Below, piece by piece: positions 1-5,548 of a stretch of 6,760 bases of DNA (positions within the stretch are counted from its first letter, which is position 1; each line of letters begins with the position of its first letter). The position numbers and the translations under genes are program-made. The notes under the pieces are model-generated. The model did no database searches. It saw only the letters and a program-made list of their open reading frames with translations, and was not told the DNA's origin. This DNA is from Hellea sp964576765 (lineage in GTDB: Bacteria; Pseudomonadota; Alphaproteobacteria; Caulobacterales; Maricaulaceae): contig CAZNWH010000111.1 in the NCBI GenBank assembly GCA_964576765.1, positions 1 through 6,760 on the forward strand, in the 5' to 3' direction.

Positions 1-116
1 TCCCCGGTGCGCCATTATACTATTCTACAAACCCTTAAATCTATGTTGTGTTTCACTTTTGATGAAATAGTCGAGATACGCCATTCGTCATAATCTTACA
101 TATTCATCACAGAAAC
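1..116. other. Left-edge segment without an identifiable gene
   Basis: No gene can be assigned here. On the plus strand, frame 1 is open from the edge to a TAA at 91-93 (about 30 codons) and frame 3 is open to a TAA at 36-38 (11 codons, ending in YYSTNP). Either could be the last codons of a plus-strand gene entering from the left, whose transcript would then stop at the hairpin at 117-140. The stretches are too short and too featureless to recognise a family, so a coding call is not made. Confidence 0.3.
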
Positions 117-140
117 AAACGGTTAAATGAACCGTTTTTT
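117..140 (+). terminator. Rho-independent terminator, probably bidirectional
   Basis: A perfect 8-bp stem, AAACGGTT (117-124) and AACCGTTT (130-137), closes a 5-nt loop and runs into a T tract ending at 140 on the plus strand. Read on the minus strand, the same hairpin is followed by TTTG-TTTC, a weaker U-rich tail. It begins 10 bases past the stop codon of the minus-strand oxidoreductase gene. It therefore plausibly ends that operon as well as any plus-strand gene coming from the left. Confidence 0.8.
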
Positions 141-150
141 ATTCCTGATC

Positions 151-1155
151 CTAAATTTTAATAACCAGTTTTCCGAAATGTTTAGCCTCGCTCATATCGT
201 GATAAGCCTGACGAGCATCTTCAAATTCATAAACCTTATCAATAACGGGTTTTACATTATTTGCCGTCAACGCGCGGTTTAAATTTTCCAACATTAGTTT
301 ATTCCCGCAATAAATACCTTGCAGACGAATAGATTTTGCAAGGATCATAAGTGGATTAAACTCCCCCATTGTTAGAACTCCAATCAAACCTATCGACCCT
401 GCATGACGCGTCGCCATAACTGACTGACCTAAGGTTTTCGCCCCACCAACTTCTACAACATGGTCAACGCCTCGGCCGTTTGTCAATGCGAGCACCTGCT
501 TCTCCCACTCCGGGGTGGTTTTATAATTTATCGTTTGCCACGCTCCGAGCTCTGATGCGCGTTTGAGTTTTTCATCACTAGAGGAAGTTATAATAACGCG
601 TGCCCCTAGCATCATAGATATTTGCATCGCGAAAATAGATACGCCGCCAGTTCCCAATAGTAAAACCGTATCTCCAGCTTTAACTTTCCCAACTTCTATG
701 ACGCTATGCCATGCTGTAACGCCTGCACATGTAAGGGTAGCCGCCTCCACATCTGTCAAATGATCAGGCGTATGAACAAGGCCATGTTCCGGAAGTGCGC
801 GGTATTCACATAGCATTCCATCACGGGCCCCGCCCAGCGCGCTGCCATGGTCAGCAGGTTGAATAGACCCACTTATCCAGCTTTGTAAAAGCGTCGAATA
901 AACTCTATCCCCCTCCTTGAACTTTGTGACGTTTTTCCCGACCGCCACGACCTCGCCTGCGCCATCCGAATTGGGTATACAAGGATAGTTGAGATTGCGT
1001 GAACCAGGGTTTTTAATTGTCGATAGATCGCGTGAGTTGATAGATGAAGCTTTGACGCGGATAAGGACTTCATTCTTCTCTGGCGTTGGTTTAGCAATAT
1101 CGTTGAGAGCGAGAGCGTCTATACCGTCTTCATTGATAATCTGGTAAGCTTTCAT
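151..1155 (-). CDS. Zinc-independent medium-chain NAD(P)-dependent alcohol dehydrogenase/quinone oxidoreductase
   Basis: A 334-residue member of the medium-chain dehydrogenase/reductase (MDR) superfamily, presumably cytosolic. The GroES-like N-terminal half carries SSINSRDL (residues 37-44) and NSDGAGEVVAVG (62-73). The cofactor half has the glycine-rich loop LLLGTGG (165-171). After the second strand comes ITSSSDEKL (189-197), with serines where NAD-preferring enzymes have an acidic residue, which points to NADP(H). The Cys/His ligands of the catalytic zinc and the four-cysteine structural zinc lobe of classical alcohol dehydrogenases are absent, so this is a quinone-oxidoreductase-like reductase/dehydrogenase; its substrate cannot be read. 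The start is well set: AGGAG at 1162-1166 lies 6 nt from the ATG. It is the last gene of the minus-strand run, 84 bp after the ABM gene. It seems to have its own promoter (TATAAT at 1187-1192) beneath an inverted repeat, and ends just before the hairpin at 117-140. Confidence 0.9.
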   Translation of the reverse strand: MKAYQIINEDGIDALALNDIAKPTPEKNEVLIRVKASSINSRDLSTIKNPGSRNLNYPCIPNSDGAGEVVAVGKNVTKFKEGDRVYSTLLQSWISGSIQPADHGSALGGARDGMLCEYRALPEHGLVHTPDHLTDVEAATLTCAGVTAWHSVIEVGKVKAGDTVLLLGTGGVSIFAMQISMMLGARVIITSSSDEKLKRASELGAWQTINYKTTPEWEKQVLALTNGRGVDHVVEVGGAKTLGQSVMATRHAGSIGLIGVLTMGEFNPLMILAKSIRLQGIYCGNKLMLENLNRALTANNVKPVIDKVYEFEDARQAYHDMSEAKHFGKLVIKI

Positions 1156-1161
1156 TATAGT

Positions 1162-1166
1162 CTCCT
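1162..1166 (-). promoter_or_regulatory. Ribosome binding site of the oxidoreductase gene
   Basis: AGGAG on the minus strand, 6 nt from the ATG at 1155. It supports independent translation of the last gene and fixes its start. Confidence 0.8.
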
Positions 1167-1186
1167 AGAATTTATGTTTTAATTGA

Positions 1187-1224
1187 ATTATAGACGCCGT
1201 TAGGCATATCTCGATTTGAGATAT
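1187..1224 (-). promoter_or_regulatory. Candidate promoter with overlapping inverted repeat ahead of the oxidoreductase gene
   Basis: On the minus strand a perfect TATAAT lies at 1187-1192, about 32 bp before the ATG. The -35 position for a 17-bp spacer (1210-1215) has no good TTGACA match. It lies inside a perfect inverted repeat, ATATCTC (1206-1212) and GAGATAT (1218-1224) with a 5-nt centre. A good -10, a poor -35 and a dyad on top suggest a regulated promoter bound by a dimeric factor. This dyad is unrelated to the TAGT...GGAA motif elsewhere in the window. No T run follows it in either direction, so it is not a terminator. Confidence 0.4.
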
Positions 1225-1239
1225 TGATGTATCGACGAT

Positions 1240-1527
1240 CTAAAAAACTTTCTCAAGTTGCACCGATTGTGGAGGCACACGCAAGAGGGGCACTAATTTA
1301 GAGGGGTCACGGGTCTCAGCGCTCCATTTACGGTAAGCTTGATGACTTTCAGAACTGTCCCATTCTTCGTAAATTGTAAAATCGCCCGTTTCCGGATTAC
1401 CCGCTCCGCGTAAGAGTTCACAGCCAGGACGGGCAGATGTTTGAGGTAACATCATTTCTATTAATTGCTTTAGATCATTATAATGACCTTCGGCGGCTTT
1501 AAATGTGACGATCACAACAATGGACAT
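1240..1527 (-). CDS. Putative quinol monooxygenase, antibiotic biosynthesis monooxygenase (ABM) domain
   Basis: A 95-residue protein, the usual size for the ABM/YgiN family of small dimeric ferredoxin-like proteins that oxygenate quinols or aromatic substrates without a cofactor. It begins with a beta strand (MSIVVIVTFKAAEG, 1-14) and then a helix (15-28). The family signature follows: PGCELLRG (34-41), FTIYEEWDS (50-58) and a histidine-bearing helix SHQAYRKW (61-68). AGGAG at 1534-1538, 6 nt from the ATG, sets the start. It lies between yghU and the NADP(H) oxidoreductase, consistent with an auxiliary role in quinone or aromatic metabolism. Many ABM-fold proteins have no known reaction, so the fold is much surer than the activity. 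Confidence 0.85.
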   Translation of the reverse strand: MSIVVIVTFKAAEGHYNDLKQLIEMMLPQTSARPGCELLRGAGNPETGDFTIYEEWDSSESHQAYRKWSAETRDPSKLVPLLRVPPQSVQLEKVF

Positions 1528-1533
1528 GTTTTT

Positions 1534-1538
1534 CTCCT
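1534..1538 (-). promoter_or_regulatory. Ribosome binding site of the ABM-domain gene
   Basis: AGGAG on the minus strand, 6 nt before the ATG at 1527. The 137-bp gap between this gene and the upstream yghU holds no clear terminator and no convincing promoter, so read-through from yghU is likely. Confidence 0.8.
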
Positions 1539-1664
1539 TAGAAATATTTCTTTATCAATTAGGCCCAAAACTTTGGAATTAATTTCGTTATGCCGCGCGC
1601 ATGAAAATTTAGTCTTAGCTTGAGCTAGTCATCTGGGGTTATAACTCTTTTCGGTTTTCCAAGA

Positions 1665-2522
1665 TCACTTTAAAATCACGCCATCGAAATCGCTGGCATC
1701 ATGACGTTCGACCAACCGCGTGTTTTCGTCTCCATAATATCGATTGACAACACGACCTCTCTTGACCGCAGGTCGGGCTGCTACAGAACCTGCCCAACGG
1801 ATCGCATGAGTATAGCTTTTTACGTCCAAAAATTCAGCGGCGTCATAGGCATTATCGAGAAGCAGCTGTCCATACCAAGACCAATTGGCGATATCGGCAA
1901 TGGTGTAGTCATCACCTGTGAAATAGGTATTTTCCGAAAAGTGCTGATCCAAAACGTCAAGCTGGCGTTTGACTTCCATGGTAAATCGATCAATCGGGTA
2001 TTCCATCTTTGTCGGCGCATATTTATAAAAATGACCAAACCCGCCTCCTAAATACGGGGCGCTACCCATCTGCCAGAAAAGCCAAGATAACATCTCCGGT
2101 CGTTTTCCAGCGCTTTTGGGAAGAAAGGCATTAAATTTTTCTGCCAGATATAACAAGATCGCACCACTTTCAAAAATCCGAACAGGAGGCGATGTTGAAT
2201 GATCAACAAGAGCTGGAATTTTAGAATTTGGGTTAATTTCGACAAAACCAGTTGAAAACTGATCTCCCTTGAAAATATCAATTAACCAAGCATCATATTC
2301 AGCATGTTCAATGCCTAGTGCTAATAGTTCTTCCAACAAGACAGTAACTTTGACGCCGTTTGGTGTACCTTGTGAATATAGCTGGATGGGGTGTTTACCG
2401 ACTGGAAGGTCCTTTTCAAATGTTGCCCCTGCAGTAGGTCGATTTGTCTTGCCCCATCTACCGCCGCTTTCAGAATCCCATGTCCATATTTTGGGAGGGA
2501 TATATTCAGATGAATTATTCAT
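1665..2522 (-). CDS. yghU: YghU-type glutathione transferase / glutathione-dependent disulfide-bond oxidoreductase (copy 1, full length)
   Basis: A 285-residue homologue of E. coli YghU (288 aa), a nu-class GST that binds two glutathione molecules and reduces disulfides such as 2-hydroxyethyl disulfide; no catalytic cysteine is needed. The family lead-in is present (PPKIWTWD, 9-16; NRPTAG, 27-32). The thioredoxin-like domain follows with SQGTPNG (50-56, Thr53 and Asn55 at the glutathione site), the cis-proline segment NSKIPAL (99-105) and FESGAI (117-122). The helical domain carries LSWLFW (145-150), LGGGFGHFY (158-166), the N-capping box TIAD (207-210) and the tail RPAVKRGR...ERHDASDF, shared with E. 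coli YghU almost to the end. One oddity is NWSW (213-216), where E. coli YghU and the second copy have WPW. Upstream sequence (AAGAAG) is only a modest ribosome binding site. It lies 48 bp after the hydrolase gene, in the same direction, and probably belongs to its operon. Confidence 0.93.
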   Translation of the reverse strand: MNNSSEYIPPKIWTWDSESGGRWGKTNRPTAGATFEKDLPVGKHPIQLYSQGTPNGVKVTVLLEELLALGIEHAEYDAWLIDIFKGDQFSTGFVEINPNSKIPALVDHSTSPPVRIFESGAILLYLAEKFNAFLPKSAGKRPEMLSWLFWQMGSAPYLGGGFGHFYKYAPTKMEYPIDRFTMEVKRQLDVLDQHFSENTYFTGDDYTIADIANWSWYGQLLLDNAYDAAEFLDVKSYTHAIRWAGSVAARPAVKRGRVVNRYYGDENTRLVERHDASDFDGVILK

Positions 2523-2570
2523 GTGTTCTTCTTTAGTGGACTGTTATTGTAGATATTTTGAGGTGACTTA

Positions 2571-3548
2571 TCATGATTTCTGGAAGGCCTTTTTCAAAGC
2601 CAATAAACATCCCTCAATACATCGCTGCCCAATACTTGAATCAGGGGCAAAAAAGTCAAACCCATGGACGGCATTTGGGTAAACATGGAGATCTGTGGGA
2701 ACACCAGCTGCGATAAGGCGGTTCGCATATTCGAGGTTTTCTGATAAAAACAAATCGAGATCCCCTATATATATATAAGCTGGAGGAAGCCCTTCCAAGT
2801 CTTCTGTACGGCTTGCAGCCGCATAGAGCGGCGTATTTGATGTCCCAGGTTCACGCCCCAAATATGCCCCCCAGGCGAACAAGTTTTTCGCTTGTGTCCA
2901 GGGTATTGTTTGCCGTGCAGGGTTATCTACTTGAGTTATGTTACGGTCATCCAACATTGGATATCCTAACAACTGAAACTTGATATCGACTTCATCTCTA
3001 TCTCTAGCAACTTGCGTAAGTGTAGCCGCCAAACCAGCACCAGCACTAAGTCCGCCAACCGCAATTCGCGATGTATCTACACCAATCTCTTTGGAATTTT
3101 TTGATATCCAATTCAGCGCGGCGTAACAATCCTCCAATGGAGTTGGAAATGGAAATTCGGGTGCTAAACGATAGTCAACAGATACAACGACGCAATTTAA
3201 ATTTTTCGCATATCTATAGGCAACTGGATCATCCTGAATTGCCTGTCCTACAATATAACCACCACCATGAATCCAAAGAAGAACGGGTAATGCTCCATTG
3301 GCATCCGATGGGCTATACACTCTAGCGCTAATGGTTGCGTCATCATATGACTTAAATTTTTCTACGCGAATATCCACGCCTTTAAATGGAGGGAAATTCG
3401 CGACCATCAGGTCAGTGTTCGCGTTAAAGGTCGCTCGAAATTCGAGAAATTCTTCATGGGTTGCAAACCCCTTATCTAGCCCCATTTCCCCATAGGCTTG
3501 GAATACCGGAAGCAACTCGGGGTCGATACGTTCGATCATAGACTTCAT
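2571..3548 (-). CDS. Alpha/beta hydrolase of the hormone-sensitive lipase family (esterase/carboxylesterase)
   Basis: A 325-residue, probably cytosolic carboxylesterase; no signal peptide is seen. It has the full HSL (family IV) layout. An N-terminal cap region occupies about residues 1-60. The oxyanion motif HGGG is at 94-97, YRLAPE at 126-131 and the nucleophile elbow GLSAG at 166-170 (Ser168). The probable catalytic acid is Asp265 in GDLDLF, and the catalytic histidine is His295 in VHGFDFF. The elbow reads GLSAGA rather than the common GDSAGG, which may alter specificity, but the triad is intact. On the minus strand AGGGA lies 7 nt from the ATG at 3548; an internal ATG at codon 4 is less well placed. 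It lies 77 bp after the 209-aa GST and 48 bp before yghU copy 1. Such enzymes cut short-chain esters or lactones; here it may release an ester-linked substrate for the neighbouring enzymes (inference). Confidence 0.92.
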   Translation of the reverse strand: MKSMIERIDPELLPVFQAYGEMGLDKGFATHEEFLEFRATFNANTDLMVANFPPFKGVDIRVEKFKSYDDATISARVYSPSDANGALPVLLWIHGGGYIVGQAIQDDPVAYRYAKNLNCVVVSVDYRLAPEFPFPTPLEDCYAALNWISKNSKEIGVDTSRIAVGGLSAGAGLAATLTQVARDRDEVDIKFQLLGYPMLDDRNITQVDNPARQTIPWTQAKNLFAWGAYLGREPGTSNTPLYAAASRTEDLEGLPPAYIYIGDLDLFLSENLEYANRLIAAGVPTDLHVYPNAVHGFDFFAPDSSIGQRCIEGCLLALKKAFQKS

Positions 3549-3625
3549 TCAACCATCCCTTTCAAAGACTCAATATATGTCAAAATTTGATCTATTATTT
3601 TATCAATTCGGCAATGTTAATTCGA

Positions 3626-4255
3626 TCAAACTTTAGCGCTGGGGCGTTCCTTAATTTTATCGTACCAAGCCTGAGTGGCGGAACAATTCTTTGGTATAGA
3701 TATTTTCACCATCCGTGCAAAATCGCATACAACAAATCCCGAAATATCTGCAAAAGTAAATTTATCGGTTGCAAGATAGTCACTTTTACTCAGTTGAGCT
3801 TCGAGCATGTTAAAGAAAATATCAGCGCGTTTTTTTGCCCGATTAGCCAGATCAGGAATTTGTTCAAATGATACAGGCCCCGTAATAGCTCGACCACTAT
3901 GACCTGGATTGGAATTTCTCAAATAATTCCCAATCACAAGAAACCCTTGTGTTTCACATATTGCATTCCACATCAAAACCGCTCCCTTTTCATCTGCTGA
4001 ATTCCCCATAAGAGGCGGCGTAGGGAATTTCTCCTCAAGATATGCGGCTATACCAACGTTTTCAGTTAGCGCTAATCCTGTATCTGTAACGAAAGCAGGC
4101 ACGGTACCACGGGGATTTAGGGCTAAAAACTCAGGTGAAAATTGCTCGCGCACCTTTAAGTCAATCTCTCGGCTTTCAATATCAATTTGCTTCTCAGCAA
4201 TAAACATTCGAGCTCTGCGTGGGCTTGGAGCTCCATGAAAGTCATAAAAAATCAT
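3626..4255 (-). CDS. Glutathione S-transferase family protein (209 aa)
   Basis: A cytosolic-type GST of normal length, not of the YghU group. The N-terminal thioredoxin-like domain has HGAPSPRRARMF (7-18), where Ser11 is the likely residue facing the glutathione thiol. It also has LNPRGTVPAF (46-55) with cis-Pro53, and LTENVGIAAYLEE (63-75), where Asn66 takes the place of the usual serine in the ESxAI glutathione-gripping motif. The helical domain holds the N-capping box TFAD (167-170) and ends in the common ERPSAKV. Reactions in this family range from conjugation to dehalogenation, ether cleavage and isomerisation, and the sequence does not decide between them. It is the first gene after the 219-bp control region with two copies of the TAGT...GGAA palindrome, and probably heads the operon running to the oxidoreductase. 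The Shine-Dalgarno is weak (GGAG 12 nt off, AAGA at the ATG). Confidence 0.9.
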   Translation of the reverse strand: MIFYDFHGAPSPRRARMFIAEKQIDIESREIDLKVREQFSPEFLALNPRGTVPAFVTDTGLALTENVGIAAYLEEKFPTPPLMGNSADEKGAVLMWNAICETQGFLVIGNYLRNSNPGHSGRAITGPVSFEQIPDLANRAKKRADIFFNMLEAQLSKSDYLATDKFTFADISGFVVCDFARMVKISIPKNCSATQAWYDKIKERPSAKV

Positions 4256-4309
4256 TCTTAGAATCTACTCCATTAACTCTAATAATCGACTAAAAATACA
4301 CTCACTAAT

Positions 4310-4327
4310 TAGTCTTATATGGAACCA
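4310..4327. promoter_or_regulatory. Operator-like palindrome, copy B
   Basis: TAGTCTTATATGGAACCA, one of three sites sharing TAGT-N-Y-Y-ATATGGAA, whose idealised form TAGTTCCATATGGAACTA is a perfect palindrome. It covers a TATAAG that is a candidate -10 on the minus strand, 55 bp upstream of the 209-aa GST start. Binding there would be expected to repress the operon. The factor is not encoded in the window. Confidence 0.55.
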
Positions 4328-4348
4328 AGTGCAAGATCAAATTAAGTT

Positions 4349-4376
4349 CGCGGTTGAAAATCAAACATTAACCGCG
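4349..4376. repeat. Inverted repeat CGCGGTT/AACCGCG
   Basis: Perfect 7-bp arms CGCGGTT (4349-4355) and AACCGCG (4370-4376) enclose 14 nt. On neither strand does a clear T tract follow, so it is not a standard terminator. It could be an additional binding site, or an RNA hairpin at the 3' end of the yghU copy 2 transcript. Confidence 0.45.
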
Positions 4377-4387
4377 TGAATAGCGAC

Positions 4388-4403
4388 CTAAATTGGAATT
4401 TAG
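4388..4403. repeat. Short perfect palindrome CTAAATT-GG-AATTTAG
   Basis: Two 7-bp arms with a 2-nt centre. The loop is too tight for a good RNA hairpin, so a DNA binding site for a dimeric regulator is the more natural reading. It lies midway between the operator-like copies B and C, but its sequence differs from them. Confidence 0.35.
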
Positions 4404-4439
4404 TTACACAATTGCTTGTCCTTTAAATTAAACGTGTTT

Positions 4440-4457
4440 TTATTCCATATGGTACTA
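4440..4457. promoter_or_regulatory. Operator-like palindrome, copy C
   Basis: TTATTCCATATGGTACTA; read on the minus strand it is TAGTACCATATGGAATAA, matching the TAGT-N-Y-Y-ATATGGAA consensus. Its core TTCCATATGG is the most symmetric of the three copies. Its centre is 130 bp from that of copy B, a spacing that would allow looping. It starts 17 bp beyond the stop codon of yghU copy 2. Confidence 0.5.
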
Positions 4458-4474
4458 TTAATATAACTTCCTGT

Positions 4475-5275
4475 TTAATAGTATGTTCGTGTCTCATATC
4501 CGCGTTTCGCGCCATCGCGCTCACCTATATGAAGCGTCCACCGTACGAGGTGGGTATAGGATTTCACATCTAAAAATTCTGCCGCATTATTATATCCACC
4601 GTCAAAAATAAGGGCTTGCATCCAAGGCCATAGCGAAATGTCTGCGATTGTATAGTCGTCACCACATAAATATGTATTTTTTGCAAAGTGTTTATCTACA
4701 AGGTCAAGCTGGCGTTTTACTTCCATGGTAAAGCGGTTAATCGGGTATTCGTATTTTTCAGGGGCAATAGCGTAGAAATGCCCGAACCCTCCGCCTAAAT
4801 ATGGCGCGCTTCCTATTTGCCAAAAAAGCCAAGACAAACATTCCGCCTGAGCGGATGGGGTCGTTGGCAAAAAAGCTCCAAATTTCTGGGCTAGATAGAG
4901 TAAAATAGCTCCGGATTCGAAAACGCGTATGGGCTGTGATGTACTGCGATCAACTATGGCTGGTATTTTAGAATTGGGGTTGATTTCAACAAAGCCGCTA
5001 CCAAATTGATCACCTTTAAAAATATCAATTATATGCTTATCATAGCTCGCATCAGTTATTCCCATTTCAAGTAATTCTTCAAGCATCACCGCTATTTTTA
5101 TACTATTAGCCGTGCCCATAGAATATACTTGGATAGGATTATCACCGATGGGTAATTCCGTGGTATGGGTAGCACCCGCAACCGGGCGATTGAGTTTGGA
5201 AAATAAGCTGTCCTTATCGTCTTGAGGCTCCCATGCCCAAACTTTGGGAGGTGTGTATTTTGAAATTTGATTCAT
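4475..5275 (-). CDS. yghU: YghU-type glutathione transferase (copy 2, shortened C-terminus)
   Basis: A 266-residue paralogue of the YghU encoded at 1665-2522; more than half of the residues match by eye. Key elements are kept: PPKVWAWE (9-16), NRPVAG (29-34), GTANS (54-58, Thr55 and Asn57 at the glutathione site), NSKIPAI (101-107), FESGAI (119-124), LGGGFGHFY (160-168), TIAD (209-212) and LWPW (215-218). The end differs. RPAVKRGR of copy 1 is replaced by RDGAKRGY, and translation stops at RTYY, so the roughly 22-residue tail with ERHDASDF is missing; DNA past the stop does not encode it in the same frame. The protein may still bind glutathione, but a functional loss or shift is possible. The ATG has only a poor Shine-Dalgarno (GATGG, 7 nt). 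It follows the dehydrogenase-remnant stop by 17 nt, so translation may be coupled to it. Confidence 0.88.
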   Translation of the reverse strand: MNQISKYTPPKVWAWEPQDDKDSLFSKLNRPVAGATHTTELPIGDNPIQVYSMGTANSIKIAVMLEELLEMGITDASYDKHIIDIFKGDQFGSGFVEINPNSKIPAIVDRSTSQPIRVFESGAILLYLAQKFGAFLPTTPSAQAECLSWLFWQIGSAPYLGGGFGHFYAIAPEKYEYPINRFTMEVKRQLDLVDKHFAKNTYLCGDDYTIADISLWPWMQALIFDGGYNNAAEFLDVKSYTHLVRWTLHIGERDGAKRGYETRTYY

Positions 5276-5292
5276 CGTGCTGCCATCTTAAT

Positions 5293-5460
5293 TTAAAATT
5301 CGAGATTGAGTTTTTTGTTCCAACGCATAACGGATGGCAACATTCGGAAAATATGTGAGACCCCGAGGCGTGAAATAACATCGCCAATGACCTTTGCTGT
5401 AGGTTGGCCATATATAACTTCCTCCTGCTGAGCAAAAGTAATATGTCCTGCTATTGCCAT
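5293..5460 (-). pseudogene. N-terminal remnant of an iron-containing alcohol dehydrogenase / maleylacetate-reductase-like gene
   Basis: A 55-codon frame not obvious from long ORFs. From the ATG at 5460 it reads MAIAGHITFAQQEEVIYGQP and then TAKVIGDVISRLGVSHIF. This resembles the start of the iron-dependent alcohol dehydrogenase / maleylacetate reductase family: a beta strand, xVIYG or xVIFG, then a helix ending in RLGxxxxF. After about residue 38 the resemblance ends and the frame closes at a TAA (5293-5295). Complete enzymes are near 350-400 aa, so the cofactor core and all metal ligands are gone. A purine-rich AGAGAAG just before the ATG looks like a working ribosome binding site. Two readings fit: debris of a deletion, or a short leader frame kept to couple translation to yghU copy 2. 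Overlapping frames in this stretch look like shadows. The family call rests on pattern memory only. Confidence 0.5.
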
Positions 5461-5507
5461 TATTTCTTCTCTTCAAATCCATAGCTGCGTCTATAATATT
5501 TATATGA

Positions 5508-5516
5508 TTTATAGCA
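5508..5516 (-). promoter_or_regulatory. Candidate extended -10 for the minus-strand dehydrogenase-remnant/yghU transcript
   Basis: On the minus strand TGC-TATAAA, an extended -10 with TGn, lies about 50 bp before the remnant's ATG. There is no good -35. If real, the operator-like site A would be centred roughly 50 bp upstream of this start, a place suited to activation rather than blocking. Confidence 0.3.
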
Positions 5517-5519
5517 GTC

Positions 5520-5548
5520 TTGACACAGTTATACCATTAGATGATAGT
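5520..5548 (+). promoter_or_regulatory. Candidate sigma-70 promoter of the crotonase gene
   Basis: A perfect TTGACA (5520-5525) is followed, after 17 bp, by GATAGT (5543-5548), which matches four of six -10 positions. Transcription would start near 5555, some 60 bp before the preferred start codon. The -10 box overlaps operator-like site A, so a bound factor should block RNA polymerase. Confidence 0.55.

Larger units (their letters stand above)
4256..4474. promoter_or_regulatory. Control region upstream of the 209-aa GST operon
   Basis: A 219-bp non-coding stretch between the stop of yghU copy 2 and the start of the GST gene. It is crowded with dyads: the operator-like palindrome at 4310-4327, a 7-bp inverted repeat with 14-nt loop at 4349-4376, a near-contiguous palindrome at 4388-4403, and a second operator-like palindrome at 4440-4457. 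No hairpin here is followed by a convincing T run on the minus strand, so yghU copy 2 may be transcribed into the GST operon. A minus-strand TATAAG (4314-4319) lies inside the 4310 site with only a weak -35 (TTGATC, 4335-4340, spacer 15), so the exact promoter is uncertain. Confidence 0.5.

Noticed and set aside
563..763. Plus-strand open frame opposite the oxidoreductase gene
   Set aside because: Antisense shadow of a confidently assigned gene; no family resemblance and no ribosome binding site evident. The same applies to the other frames overlapping the GST, hydrolase and crotonase genes.
1611..1628. Inverted repeat TAGCT-TG-AGCTA region after yghU copy 1 as a terminator
   Set aside because: Short stem, loop of two bases and no T run; not a credible terminator.
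3579..3584. Minus-strand TTGACA ahead of the hydrolase gene as a promoter
   Set aside because: At 16-18 bp spacing the would-be -10 falls on the AGGGAT ribosome binding sequence and does not resemble TATAAT.
4349..4376. CGCGGTT/AACCGCG hairpin as a rho-independent terminator for yghU copy 2
   Set aside because: On the minus strand the stem is followed by AACTTAATTT, not a continuous T tract, and the loop is long.
5214..5482. Two other minus-strand frames (73 and 64 codons) over the dehydrogenase remnant
   Set aside because: Neither resembles a known protein, and they overlap the frame that does. The 64-codon frame has a C-terminal end (RYALEQKTQSRILN) that could be debris of another gene, but I could not identify it.
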